A stretch of DNA of 64,000 nucleotides from Poindextera sp963719975 (GCA_963719975.1 CAVRED010000006.1:62001-126000), one strand, 5' to 3'. Numbered from the stretch's first letter, positions 17,374 to 27,848 are shown. Notes: generated by a model from the letters alone, not told the origin. Numbers and translations are program-made.

Positions 17374-19254
17374 GTGACCAGGACGTTGGCGACGCGATCG
17401 CCGGCCTGGCTAGCGGGCCCGGTCGACGCCGCGCCCGGCAAGACGGCCGCCTCGAGCGGTGCTTTCGTCGAGCGATGCGCCCAGGTGTTGGCCGTCTGGG
17501 CCGTCGTCTGCCTGTACCTCGTCGTTTCCGACGGCGGACGGATCAACACCACGCTCGGCGACTTCGACGACGCGATGCGGCTCGTTCTGGTCAGGGAGCT
17601 GGCGCATGGGCGGGGGTGGTACGACCAGCTCATCTGGCGCGTGCAGCCGCCGTATGGGTTCTGGCCGCACTGGTCCCGCCTGTTGGACGGCGTTCTCGCC
17701 GGCCTGCTCGGGGTGCTGAAGCTCGGGCTTGGCGATGCGCAGGCAGAGTGGTGGTTACGCTTCCTCTGGCCGCTCTGCCTTGTCGGGCCGGCGATCGCCG
17801 CCGGCCTTGCGGTGACGGATCGCCTCAACCCCGATCCTGTCCTGCGGCGCGCCGCGGTTCTCGCCGCGGCCGTCGGCTGCGCGCTCAGCCTGCCGCTCTA
17901 CGCGCAATTCCATCCCGGTCGCGTCGATCACCACAACGTCCAGATCCTGTGTTGGCTGATCGCGCTCGCCGGCGCCTGCAGTGAGGGGCAGAGCCTGCGT
18001 GGTCCCGTCGTCGCCGGCGCCGCCACCGGTCTTGGGCTCGCCATCGGCTTCGAGGCGGTGGTGTTCCTGCTCGCGATCATGGCCTTCATGGGGCTGCGGT
18101 TCGTGGTCGATGCGGCGAATGCGCCGCGGCTGCGAGCCTACGGCCTTGCCCTCTTGGCGACCCTCTTCATCGCGTTTGTCGTGCAGACCCCGCCGACTCG
18201 ATGGGGCGTCTCGGCCTGCGACGCCTTGGCGCTCAACGTCGTCGCTGGGTTGGGGATCGGCGCGCTCGGGTTGGCGCTGGCGACCTTGCGGGCCGGCGGC
18301 TCCTGGATCGATCGGCTCGCGCTGGTCGGAGCGTCCGGCGTCGCCTCAGTCGTGGTCTGCGTCGCCCTCGATCCGCGCTGCCTGCACGGCCCTTTCGGCG
18401 AGTTCGACCCGCGCATCCATGCGATCTGGGCCGACTACGTCCAGGAACTCGCGCCGCTGCCTCGGCTCCTGCAAAGCGACTTTCCCACCGCCCTGACGCT
18501 CTTCTGCGCCATGGTGGTCGGGCCCGCGGCGTGGATCGCGCTGGGCGCGATGACGTCGTTCCGCGCGCGGCCGGCCTACTGGTTGAACGGCGCGATGATC
18601 GCGATCGCCGCCGTCATGACCTTCGCCATGATGCGCATGGGCAGCTACCTCGTGTGGGCCACCCTTCCCTCGACCGCGACGCTGGCCGCCATCCTGGTGC
18701 GGAAGCTGAGCGGCGCCAAGCTCGACCCGGCTCGCGTCGCCATCGTCGCCGCGCTCACCGCGCCGAGCGTGCTGGCCGCCATCCCGGTTGCCGCCATGCG
18801 TCTCGCTCCGCACCCGGCGGCGGCCGGCGCTTCGGTGGCGGCCAATCATTGCCTCGATGAGGCCGCCTACGCCGATCTCGCCAGGCTTCCCCCAGGACTG
18901 GTGGCGGCCAACACGGACCTCGGCCCCTTCGTGCTCGCGCAGACGCACAGCACCGTACTCGCCGCGCCATACCACGCGGACTTCGGCATCCTTGCCGCCC
19001 ATCGCCTGCTGGCTGCGCCAGCCTGGGGACCGCAGGCCGGCGCCAGCGAGCGCATCGCGCATGAACTCGGGGTGACCTACGTGGTCGTGTGCCCGGCCTA
19101 CGACACCCAGACCGCCGGGCCGCCGTTCGCCAGCGACAGCCTGCGGACGGCGCTGGACTCCGATCGACCCCCCACGTGGCTGAAGCGCCTATCGCCGACG
19201 ACCTCGAGTCCATTGCAGATATTCGGCGTCGATCGCTGGGCCCCGGGCGCCTAG
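17374..19254 (+). CDS. Polytopic GT-C-type membrane protein, STT3/oligosaccharyltransferase-like
   Basis: 626 residues from GTG 17374, with about eleven transmembrane helices and a C-terminal soluble part of ~150 residues. The first external loop holds acidic residues ('LGDFDDAMRLVLVREL') followed by 'RVQPPYGFWPHWSRLLD', and a second loop has 'HPGRVDHHNVQ'. Acidic loop 1 plus a DHH-type loop is what one sees in STT3/AglB/PglB-like glycosyltransferases that move lipid-linked sugars. I infer a GT-C glycosyltransferase; acceptor and donor are unknown. The soluble tail contains 'CLDEAAYADLARLPPGLVAA', a common extracytoplasmic fold in this group. It overlaps the convergent proS stop by 4 bases. 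Confidence 0.65.
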   Translation: MTRTLATRSPAWLAGPVDAAPGKTAASSGAFVERCAQVLAVWAVVCLYLVVSDGGRINTTLGDFDDAMRLVLVRELAHGRGWYDQLIWRVQPPYGFWPHWSRLLDGVLAGLLGVLKLGLGDAQAEWWLRFLWPLCLVGPAIAAGLAVTDRLNPDPVLRRAAVLAAAVGCALSLPLYAQFHPGRVDHHNVQILCWLIALAGACSEGQSLRGPVVAGAATGLGLAIGFEAVVFLLAIMAFMGLRFVVDAANAPRLRAYGLALLATLFIAFVVQTPPTRWGVSACDALALNVVAGLGIGALGLALATLRAGGSWIDRLALVGASGVASVVVCVALDPRCLHGPFGEFDPRIHAIWADYVQELAPLPRLLQSDFPTALTLFCAMVVGPAAWIALGAMTSFRARPAYWLNGAMIAIAAVMTFAMMRMGSYLVWATLPSTATLAAILVRKLSGAKLDPARVAIVAALTAPSVLAAIPVAAMRLAPHPAAAGASVAANHCLDEAAYADLARLPPGLVAANTDLGPFVLAQTHSTVLAAPYHADFGILAAHRLLAAPAWGPQAGASERIAHELGVTYVVVCPAYDTQTAGPPFASDSLRTALDSDRPPTWLKRLSPTTSSPLQIFGVDRWAPGA

Positions 19255-20802
19255 TAGGCCCGCGCGACCAGGATTTCCTCGACGCCAGGCTGCCCCGTGA
19301 AGATGCACGGCCCGGGCGTCGCCGGCTGGTCGAGCGGGGCGTTGCGGATGGTGAGCTTCAGCGATTTCAATTGCCGCTCGACAGCGTCGAGGGCTTCTCC
19401 CGTCGGCTTCGACCAGGCGCAGCGGACCCAGCCCTTGAACGCCTCGTTGGCGTCCTCGTCCTCGGCGGCGGGGCCAAAGTGGGCGGCGAGGTCGGCGAAG
19501 GTCTTGATGTCGTCCCGGATGTTGGCGTCGAGGCGCGTCTGAGCTTCGGCGTGCAGGCCGGCCTGGATCTCCTCGAGCTGGGCGGCGAGACCGGCGGTGA
19601 ACGCGGCGCGGGGGACGCTGGTCGAGGCGATGCGCTCGTTCTCGCCCCACAGCCGGTCGCGGCGGATGTAGGTCACCTGGCCGCCCGATGCGTCGCGCGG
19701 GCCGATCTCGACGATGATCGGCGGCCCGCGGCGTACCCAGTCCCAGCGCTTGTCCGCCGAGCGCCCGGCCCGCTTGTCGACCAGCGCCCGCACCGGCTGG
19801 CCGAGCGCGCTCAAACCGGCAAGCTCGGCGGCGACGCTGTCGGCATAGGCCAGCACATCGGCGTCTTCCGGACGGTCGCGCAGGATCGGCACGATCACCA
19901 CCTGCCGGGGCGCGATCGCGGGCGGCAGCCTGAGGCCGTCGTCGTCGCCGTGGGTCATGATCACGCCGCCGATCAGCCGCGTGGTGATGCCCCAGCTGGT
20001 GGTGTGGCAGAGGCGCAGATCGCCGGTTTCGCTCTGGTACTTGATGTTCTGAGCCTCGGCGAAGCTCGTGCCGAGGTAGTGCGAGGTCGCCGCCTGCAGC
20101 GCCTTTCCGTCCTGCATCATCGCCTCGATGGAGAAGGTGGCGTCGGCGCCGGGGAAGCGCTCGTTCTCCGGCTTCTCGCCGGCGATCACAGGCATGGCGA
20201 GACACCGCTCGGCGAAGTCACGGTAGAGCTCGAGGATGGTCATGGTCTCGGCCAGGGCGTCCATCGCGATCGGCGTGGGCGGTGTGGCCCTCCTGCCAGA
20301 GGAACTCCGAAGTGCGCAGGAAGAGCCGGGTGCGCATCTCCCAGCGCACGATGTTGGCCCACTGGTTGATCATCAGCGGCAGGTCGCGATAGCTGCGCAC
20401 CCAGCGCTGGAACGCGTCGCCGATGATGGTCTCCGACGTCGGGCGGATGACCAGCGGCTCCTCGAGCTTCGCCTCCGGGTCGACCTGCAGCTTGCCGTCG
20501 ATCATCGCCAGGCGATGGTGAGTGACGACGGCCATCTCCTTGGCGAAGCCCTCGACGTGGCTCGCTTCCTTGGCGAAGAAGCTCAAGGGGATGAGCAGCG
20601 GGAAGTAGACGTTCTGCGCGCCCGTCGCCTTGATGCGGCGGTCCAGCTCGGCCTGGATCAGCTCCCAGATCCCATAGCCCCAAGGTTTGATGATCATCGC
20701 GCCGCGCACGGGGCTGGTCTCGGCCAGGTCGGCTTCGCGCACGACGGCCTGGTACCAGTTGGCGAAGTCGGCTTCGCGGGTCGCGTTCAGTCCACGTTCC
20801 AT
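19251..20802 (-). CDS. proS: Prolyl-tRNA synthetase, type 3 (one frameshift)
   Basis: Charges tRNA-Pro with proline in the cytosol. The N-terminal half has class II motifs ('MIIKPWGYGIWELIQAELD', 'PLVIRPTSETIIGDAFQRW', 'QWANIVRWEMRTRLFLRTSE', 'WQEGHTAHA'). The second half has the anticodon-binding domain ('VVIVPILRD') and a C-terminal domain ending in a tyrosine ('LVARAY'). No INS editing domain lies between motifs 2 and 3. This layout and the Tyr terminus mark the archaeal/eukaryal-like type 3 enzyme. One extra G near 20262 breaks the frame; repaired length is about 516 residues, normal for the type. Since a cell needs ProS, the break is very likely a sequence error unless a second copy exists. 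Confidence 0.88.
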
Positions 20803-20915
20803 CGCGCTCGTGAAGCAGGATTTGTCACCGAAGGCCAGCCCAAGGCCGCGAACGCCGCTTCCCGCGAAGCCCTCCTCCTGCCAAACTGCTGCCAGCGGAA
20901 TTCGAGGGGAAGCGC

Positions 20916-21676
20916 GTGCGGCGGACCGAGCGGCTATTCCAGATCATCCAGATCCTGCGTCGCGCTTCGCGGCCGGTGACGGCTTCCGACGTGGCGGACG
21001 AGCTCGAGACCTCGCTGCGCACCGTCTACCGCGACATGGCCGAGCTGATGGCCCAGCGGGTGCCGATCCGAGGCGAGGCGGGCATGGGCTATGTGCTCGA
21101 CCGCGGCTTCGACATGCCGCCCTTGATGCTGACGCCCGACGAGCTCGAGGCGGCGGTGCTTGGCGCGCAATGGGTCACAGGGCGAGGGGATGCGGCGTTG
21201 GCGACGGCGGCGCGCGACCTGATCGCCAAGATCGGCGCTGTGATCCCCGACCATCTGCGCCCCTACCTGATCGACTCCACCGTCAGCGCGTCGGGCGGAC
21301 GGCGGCCGGCGGAGGATTCGATCGACCTCTCCCGACTGCGGGCATGGATCCACGCCGGCCGCAAAGTCGCCCTCACCTACCGCGACCAGGACGAGCGCGA
21401 GACCGAGCGGGTGATCTGGCCGATCGGGGTCGGCTACTACGAGGCCGTGCGGCTGATCATCGCCTGGTGCGAGCTGCGCGGCGACTTCCGCCACTTCCGC
21501 ACCGACCGGGTGGTCGCCGCCGACTTCCTCGAGCAGCGCTATCCCGCGCGCCGGCGGTGCTCTACGCCACCTGGCGCAAGGGCCTCCATGCCGAGCGCTC
21601 CACCTGGGCCGCCGAAGCCGGTTCGCCCAGAGCGGCGCAGGCCGGCGGGCGGGGGCTGAGTGCGGTACCCGCTTAA
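20916..21676 (+). CDS. YafY-type HTH and WYL-domain transcriptional regulator (one frameshift)
   Basis: A DeoR-like helix-turn-helix at residues 1-58 ('VTASDVADELETSLRTVYRD') is followed by a WYL ligand-sensing domain (about 130-215, 'ERVIWPIGVGYYEAVRLIIA'). Members are cytosolic regulators, many of them repressors, of unknown ligand. A missing base near 21560 shifts the frame; in the new frame the usual family end 'AVLYATWRKGL' appears. The gene is divergent from proS with 113 bases between starts, which must hold both promoters. Confidence 0.83.
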
Positions 21677-21765
21677 CGGGCAAAATCAAGGACTTCCGCT
21701 AGGTGACTTCCACCTCCGATCGTGGGATGATTTCGCTCATTCGGCAGCGTGACGGGAGCACTATC

Positions 21766-22710
21766 GTGATCGTGAGAGGACTTCGGCCCGCATTGTTCGC
21801 GGCGGCGGTGTTCGCAGTGGGCCTGCCGGCGTCGGCTATCGCGTCCGGCGGCGGCATGGGCGGCATGGGCATGGGTTCGATGGGCAGCCCCGAGATGCCC
21901 TCGCAAAGCACGCCGACCTACGACCCGGCGGTCGAGTATCAGGAGGGGCTGGAGTCGCTGCAGGCCGCCAAGTGGCGCGATGCGGAGTCGCACTTCGACA
22001 ACGCGCTCTCGGTCGATCCACGCAACACGGACGCCCTCTTCATGCTGGGCCAGGCGAAGGCCGGCCATGGCGACCTGAAGGGCGCGCAGCGCGCCTACGA
22101 GCGGGCGCTGCGGGTCGACGGCAACCTGATCGCGGCGAGGCGCGAGCTCGCCGTCGTGCTGGCCAAGCAGAACCACCCGGACGACGCCAAGGCGCAACTC
22201 GACATGCTGCAACAGCGCGCGAGCGCTTGCGGCGACACTTGCGCCGACTCCGCTGATTTGAAGGCGGCGATCGCCACAGTCGAAGCGGCGATCTCGCCGA
22301 AGACGGCGGCGAACCTGCGCCCGCCCAGCCTGCTATTGACCCCGAGCCAGGGCGACACGAGCTACGTGCAAGCGGTCCGGCTGATCAACCAGGGCCGTTA
22401 TGACCAGGCGCTGGCGGCGCTTCGGACCGCGCAAGCGGTGTTTGGGCCACACCCTGACGTCTTGACCTACACGGGCTACGCCTACCGGAAGATGGGGCAG
22501 TACGATAAGGCCGAGCTCTACTACCGCGAGGCGCTGGCCATTGCACCCAACCATGTCGGTGCGACCGAGTACTACGGCGAGCTGATGGTCGAGCGCGGCG
22601 ACATTGCCGGCGCGCGGCGCATGCTGGCCAAGCTCGAGACGGTTTGCAGCTTCGGTTGCGTCGAAACGGAGGACCTGCGGCGGTGGATCGAAAAGGGGCC
22701 GCAGTCCTAG
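21766..22710 (+). CDS. Secreted TPR-repeat protein
   Basis: 314 residues from GTG 21766, chosen because GGGAG sits 8 bases upstream and the frame then opens directly with a signal peptide ('LFAAAVFAVGLPASAIA'). A short Gly/Met-rich linker ('GGGMGGMGMGSMGSP') follows; methionine-rich linkers can bind copper. Then come tetratricopeptide repeats (about residues 50-295), clearest in 'NQGRYDQALAALRTAQAVFG' and 'GQYDKAELYYREALAIAPNH'. TPR proteins scaffold complexes; with the cytochrome, barrel and cupredoxin genes downstream, I infer a periplasmic assembly or docking role. Its stop overlaps the cytochrome start. Confidence 0.8.
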   Translation: MIVRGLRPALFAAAVFAVGLPASAIASGGGMGGMGMGSMGSPEMPSQSTPTYDPAVEYQEGLESLQAAKWRDAESHFDNALSVDPRNTDALFMLGQAKAGHGDLKGAQRAYERALRVDGNLIAARRELAVVLAKQNHPDDAKAQLDMLQQRASACGDTCADSADLKAAIATVEAAISPKTAANLRPPSLLLTPSQGDTSYVQAVRLINQGRYDQALAALRTAQAVFGPHPDVLTYTGYAYRKMGQYDKAELYYREALAIAPNHVGATEYYGELMVERGDIAGARRMLAKLETVCSFGCVETEDLRRWIEKGPQS

Positions 22711-23622
22711 GCGTCCTCGCCGCCGCGGTCCTGCTGGCCGCCGCGAGCCCTGATCTCAGAGCCATCCATGCCGCCCGGTGGCTGGCGCCGGGCGCCGACG
22801 GGCCTCGCGCGCTGGGCACGATCGCGACCGAGTGCCTCGCGCGGCCTGCGCGATGCGGAGGCGGCCTATTGGGTCGAGGTTGGGCGCGCGGCGTTCAAGA
22901 CCCCGCTCCTCCTCGGCGGCCAGGCGGCGCGGGCGGGCCTGGCCTGCGACAGCTGCCACCAGAGCGGCCGCAACAACCCCGACTTCTTCTTCCCGGGCGT
23001 CTCCGGCGCGCCGGGCACGGCCACGCGAGCGGCGCTGCTCTCCAGCCACCCCGCCGACGGCATCGATCATCCCAAGCCGATCCCGAACCTTTCCGGACCG
23101 AAGTCGGGCCTGAAGGTGAATCAAGACGTGAAGGCCGCTTCGCTCGAGCCCTTCGTGCACGGGCTGGTGACCGAGGAGTTCGACGGCGCCGAGCCTCCGC
23201 GGGCGGTGATCAAGGGTCTGGCGGCCTACGTGCGCGCCCTCTCGCCGGAAGCCTGTCCGATCGGCCGCGCGCGAGCCGCTGACCGCCGCGGTCTACATCG
23301 ACAACAGCCGGCGCGCCGTCGCGCGCGAGCCTGGGGGCGCTGGATCGCGGCGACGCCGAGACGGCCGCCTTCCTCGCCGGGGCGGCGCGCACCCCGCTGG
23401 GCCTCGATCTACGAACGCTACGACCAGCCCAACGCCGACGACGCGCGCGCCGCGCTGCACGCCGCGGATTTGGAGCTCGCCGCCGCGGCGCAGGCGATCC
23501 GGGACCACGACTCCCGCGCCCGCGAGCGCCTGATCGCCTGGCTTGCCGAGTCGAGGGCGTGGGCCCGAAACCTAGAGCGCGAGGAGCCCGCATCGCTGTT
23601 CAACCCCGCGCGGTTGGGGTGA
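22683..23622 (+). CDS. c-type cytochrome-like secreted protein (three or more frameshifts)
   Basis: The proposed GTG start overlaps the TPR gene by 28 bases. The N-terminus is a signal-anchor ('VLGVLAAAVLLAAASPDLRA'). After a break near 22850 the frame continues with 'LLGGQAARAGLACDSCHQSG', a single CxxCH haem-binding motif, then 'NPDFFFPGVSGAPGTATRA' and 'DGIDHPKPIPNLSGPKSG'. Further breaks near 23270 and between 23330 and 23400 precede the final frame that ends at TGA 23620. Repaired length is about 310 residues. The motif implies covalent haem and periplasmic location; electron partners are unknown. The stop lies 4 bases from that of the convergent barrel gene. Confidence 0.6.
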
Positions 23623-23626
23623 AATC

Positions 23627-24870
23627 TCAGAACGACAGTCTCGAGCGCCGTCTGCACAACGGTTTGCGCCTGGGTGGGGGCGTCCGCGGCGTTGTCTTCC
23701 CGGGCGGGGCGATCGCTCCAGATGTGCAAAGCTTCGACGAGCAACGTCGCGTGCTTCGAAAGCGGGCGCAGGTAGTCCGCGGTGACGGCCCAACCATGTT
23801 CCTGGGTCAGGCCATAGTAGGCGTCCGTCGAGTCCCTCGTTTCGAACAGGTCCAACCGGCCGGTCAGGGCGTCGGCGTCTCCCAGTCGGCGGCTGACCAA
23901 CAGATAGGCGGCGCTGAAGTCGGTGTTCACCCAGCGGTCCGGATCGCCCGGACCCATCTGCGTCTGGCCGAACAGCGCCTGGCCGAGAACTTCGGTCCGT
24001 TCGTCGGGGTCGAAGCGCGCGCCCACTTCGACGAACCGCGTGCGCCAGCCCCACTGGCCGTCATAGACCGCGGTGGGCTTGGCGTCGTTGTCGTAGGCGA
24101 AGGCGTTGAGCGCGAGGCGGTCGCTCACACGCCAGTCGAGGCGCGCGTAGCCGCCGACACGCCCGTCGAACTCGGTGAGCGGCGCCTCGTGCTGGGACTG
24201 CACGTACTCGAGGAAGTCGCTGACAGGCGGCAGGCGGAACCCGCCGCCGACGCTCTCGCGCACATTGTCCAGCGACCAGCCGCGCAGCGCGATCAGCTCA
24301 CCGGCGTTGTCGTCGAAGCCAAACACCCCGCCGGTCAGTCCAAGCTCCTGATCGCCGAAGGCGCGACGCACGCTCGCCTCCGCGCCGACGACCTTCACCT
24401 CCTCGCCGACCCAGCTGTTGATGGCCGAGGGCGTGATGGTGCTGGTCGTCGTCCAGAACGGGCCACCGTTCTCCAGCGAGATCGGCGGATAGAACAGGCC
24501 GACGCGGACCTGATAGCGAGTCTCGCTGCGCGGGGTGGGCTTGTAGATGCAGAAAGGCCTCGCCGAGGTGGACGCCGTTCTCATGCTCCGGTTGCAGCTC
24601 AGCCTCGACGACGGCGCTGAGGTTCCACGCCAGCTGCGGCTTCCACGCGAGGTCGGCCTCTTCGATGCGCGCACGCCAGTCGAGGCGACCGCCGCCGCCG
24701 TCGATGTCGGTCTTCCCGAAGCCGCCGTTCAGCCACGAGGGCTCGCCGTCCGCGGCGGAAGCCCGCAGATCAAGAAGAGCGGCGAAGGAGTCGGGCGACA
24801 GAACATCCGGCGCGGCCAATGCGGCGTCGGACCAGAGCATGGCGCCCGCGAAAACCAGGAGGCGGAACAC
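23627..24870 (-). CDS. Outer-membrane beta-barrel (porin-like) protein (two frameshifts)
   Basis: About 414 residues after repair. Signal peptide 'MFRLLVFAGAMLWSDAALAA' opens the protein. The body is alternating beta strands rich in aromatic residues. The frame breaks near 24550 ('GEAFL' to 'YKPTPRSETRYQVRVG') and near 23640, where removing one G gives the C-terminus 'QTALRLSF' with the terminal phenylalanine expected of Bam-inserted barrels. No TonB box or plug domain is visible, so it is a porin-like barrel, not a TonB receptor. Immediately upstream on the same strand are the phosphodiesterase and cupredoxin genes. Confidence 0.78.
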
Positions 24871-24882
24871 TGTAAAGCTTCA

Positions 24883-27214
24883 TTAGCCATAAGTTCTGAG
24901 GGCGCGCTCTTCTTCCGCCATAAAGGTCAACAACTCATTGAGCGGCAAGGGACGCGCGATCAGGTAGCCCTGGGCGAGGTCGCACCCCATGCCGGAGAGG
25001 AGGGCCAGCGCGGTCGGCGATTCCACCCCCTCGGCGGTGACCTTCAGGCCAAGACCATGCGCCAGATCGACGGTCGAGCGCACCAGAAGGGCGTCGCGCT
25101 GGCTGGCGGCCATGGCGAACACGAACGACTTGTCGATCTTGAGCTCGTTGGCGCGGATCTGCTTCAGGTAGGCGAGCGAGGAGAGCCCCGTCCCGTAGTC
25201 GTCGATGGCGACCTTGACCCCGGCGCCGGCGAACCGCTCGATGATGCCAAGCGCAACGTCCGGTTGCTCGATGACGGCGGTCTCGGTGATCTCGAAACAG
25301 ACCGGCCCGGCCGCGCCGGCGAGCCTGGCGAGCGTCGCCGTGGCGAAGCCGTCGTCGTCGAGCAGCCGGCCTGAGATGTTGATCGCGACCTCGAGGTCGA
25401 GGCCGCCCTCCTGCAGCGCCCGCTGGTCGGCCAGCGCTTGGTCGATCACCCACTCGGTCAGCGGGCGGATGTGGCCGGTCTCCTCGGCCATGCCGATGAA
25501 GGCGTCCGGCGGCACCAGGCCGCGGGTCGGATGCGGCCAGCGGACGAGCGCCTCGACACCGGTGACCGCCCCGAGCCTGAGGTCATACTTCGGTTGGTGG
25601 TGCAGCACCATCTGCCCGGCGGCGATCGACTGGCGCATCTCGCTCATCAGCGAGAGGTTCTTCGCCGGGTCGCCGTAGAGGCTTTCGTCGAACACCGCGA
25701 ACTTCTGGCGGCCCGCGCGGGCCAGATCGAGGGCGATGTTGGCGCGCTCGATCAGCGATGTGACGCGCTCGCCAGGCAGCGGGTGCGAGGCGAGGCCGAC
25801 GGTCAGGCTGACGTCGACGGTGTTGTCGCCCAGCCGCACCGGCGCCTCGAGCCTGGCCTGCATCTCCGCCACGACGGCGCGGGCCGCCGCGAGATCGCTC
25901 GCGCGGAACAACACGCCGAGCACGTCGGTGGAAAGGCGGGCGACCCGCGCGTCCCGATGGGCGCGGCGCACGGTGCGCGCCGATCTCGCCGACCAACTCG
26001 CCCGCCAGGTCGTAGCCGATCGCGCCGCGCACATGGGCGTAGCGGTCGACCCCGAGCGCGGCCACGAAGAGGTCGTCGCCTCCCGTCCGCTCCAGGCGAC
26101 GCTGCAGCCACTGATGGTTCGGCAGGTCGGTATCCGGATCGTGCAGGGCAAGGTGGGTGATCCGGCGCTCGCGCTTGCCGATCTCGGCGGCCATGGCGTT
26201 GAAGCTCTCGGCCAGCCGGCCGATCTCGTCGCCGGTGACGACGGCGACCTCGGTGCGCTCTCCGTTCTTCAGCCTGGTCGCCGCCTCGTCCAGCGCCAGG
26301 ATCGGGCGCGTGAGGCTGCGCGCCAGCGCCCAGCTGCCGAGCACCAGCAGGGCAAGGCCGGTCAGAGCGGTCACGACGACCGCGTAGAGCAGCGGCTGGT
26401 AGGGCGCCATCGCGCGCGACATCGGATAGCTTAAGAGCAGCGCCGCCGGCGCGTCTGGCGAGAGCACCGTCAGCGGCTTGACCATAACAGCCGTGGGTCC
26501 GTCGGCGGTGCTGAGCACCTGCGGGGCCCAGCTGTGCGTCGCCATCGCCTGGTCGACATAGCCGCCGATGCGACGCGCTTCGCCGACGCCGAGCCTGCCA
26601 TCCGCATCCGACCAGCGGCCCGAGGCGTCGCGGTCGAGCACCGAGGCGTCGAGCGGGATCGCCGACAGGCGTTCGAGCGCCGTCATCTGCGCGTGGTCGA
26701 GCTTGGCCGCGAACACGACCCAACCCATCACCGTCGGCGCAAGGATCGGCACCGAGACAACCTCGTGCGGCGCGCCGCCGATCATGAGCACGCCAGACGC
26801 CGTCCCGTCGCCCTCCAGCGCCTGCAACGCGCCCGGCGAGATCGCGCCGACCGGCGCGCCGTCGGCGGCGATCAGATGGCCGTCGGCGCCGATCATCAGG
26901 GCCTGGTCGATGCCGAGTCGGACCTTGAGGTTGTCGAGCGCCGAGCGGATCGTCGCCTGATCGTTCGAGGCGATCGCCTCGCGAAAGCCGAAGTCGCGTG
27001 AGAGCAGGCCGGCGCCGTTCTCCAGCTGAGCGGCGCGCAACGCCCAGACGCGGTCGAAAACCGTGCCGCTCGCGACCAGCTCTTCGCGCACCAGCCGTGT
27101 CACGTTGTTGGACACCGCGGTGTAGACAACCAGCGAGATCAGCAAGACGACGCCGGCGAAGAGCCCGGCGTAGAGGATCGTGAGCTTGGTGCGCAGGCGC
27201 CGGAACGTCGGCAT
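24883..27214 (-). CDS. Membrane c-di-GMP phosphodiesterase: dCache-like sensor, HAMP, degenerate GGDEF, EAL (one frameshift)
   Basis: Predicted c-di-GMP phosphodiesterase at the inner membrane, about 776 residues. Two transmembrane helices (about 10-32 and 295-318) bracket a periplasmic sensor, followed by HAMP and a GGDEF domain whose motif is replaced by 'RLSTDVLGVLF', so cyclase activity is unlikely. The EAL domain keeps the catalytic set: 'VEALVRW', 'INISGRLL', 'CFEITETA', 'VAIDDYGTGLSSL', 'ELKIDKSF', 'AEGVES' and 'AQGYLIARPLP'. The frame breaks near 25980 between GGDEF halves. The start lies 1 base from the cupredoxin stop, implying translational coupling and a possible sensory link between the two. 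Confidence 0.85.
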
Positions 27215-27215
27215 G

Positions 27216-27848
27216 TCAGTAGGATTGATCGCGCGGCGGCGGGTTGCGCAGCTCGACGACAACGATCTCGCGGGCGCGCGCCGGCTCTGCGGCAAAGTGA
27301 TCGTGCGGACGATCTCGTTGCCGGCCGCGCGCAGGTAGGGATGCCAGACGTGCAGCACCGCCTGCCCAGGCGGCGCGCCGCGCAGGCTCGCCACGCCGTC
27401 GGCGCCGCTTTTCGCGGCATAGGGCGTGTCGACCACCTTGATGAAGGCGATCATGTTGTCGTGAATGTTGCAGCCGAGCGCGATCGCGCCCGGATGATCG
27501 AACCGCACGGTGCGGGTCTCGTCGCGGCCGTAGAGCTTGAGCTCGAAGGGGTGCGCCGGCGAGAAGGAGTAGACGTGGTGGCGGACATCGTCGCGGTTGG
27601 GAAAGGCCACCACCGCGCCGGCCGGCACGATGAGCACGAAGGGATGGAATTGCAGGTCCTGCTGCACCATCTCCATCGGCCAATCGAAGTGGATCGGACC
27701 AGAACGGGCCGCCCTGCGCGGGATAGAGAGTGGCGACGGCGTCGGGGACCGGCTTGCCCTGGGCGTTGCGCACTTCGACCGCAAGATCGGCCGCTCGGGC
27801 CGGCAGCGAGCCCAGCAGGAAGAGGACGAGCAAAGCCAAGCCGCGCAT
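27216..27848 (-). CDS. Periplasmic cupredoxin-like protein ('methylamine utilization protein' type; two frameshifts)
   Basis: Signal peptide 'LALLVLFLLGSLPARAA' precedes a Greek-key cupredoxin domain. Likely copper ligands are visible: 'RDDVRHHVYSFSPAHPF' supplies the N-terminal His and 'LGCNIHDNMIAF' supplies the Cys-His-Met loop, as in plastocyanin-like proteins. Frame breaks near 27710 and 27280 are each repaired by one base; repaired length is about 210 residues. Database proteins with this layout are often named methylamine utilization protein, but no methylamine dehydrogenase genes are near. It is coupled to the EAL phosphodiesterase, suggesting that it carries or senses redox state or copper. 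Confidence 0.75.
   Translation of the reverse strand: MRGLALLVLFLLGSLPARAADLAVEVRNAQGKPVPDAVATLYPAQGGPFWSDPLRLADGDGAAGPAIPSLRAHRAGRRGGGLSQPRRCPPPRLLLLAGAPLRAQALRPRRDPHRAVRSSGRDRARLQHSRQHDRLHQGGRHALCREKRRRRRGEPARRAAWAGGAARLASLPARGRQRDRPHDHFAAEPARAREIVVVELRNPPPRDQSY

Noticed and set aside
27216..27848. Methylamine utilisation pathway suggested by the usual database name of this protein.
   Set aside because: No methylamine dehydrogenase or mau genes are present; only the cupredoxin fold is supported.
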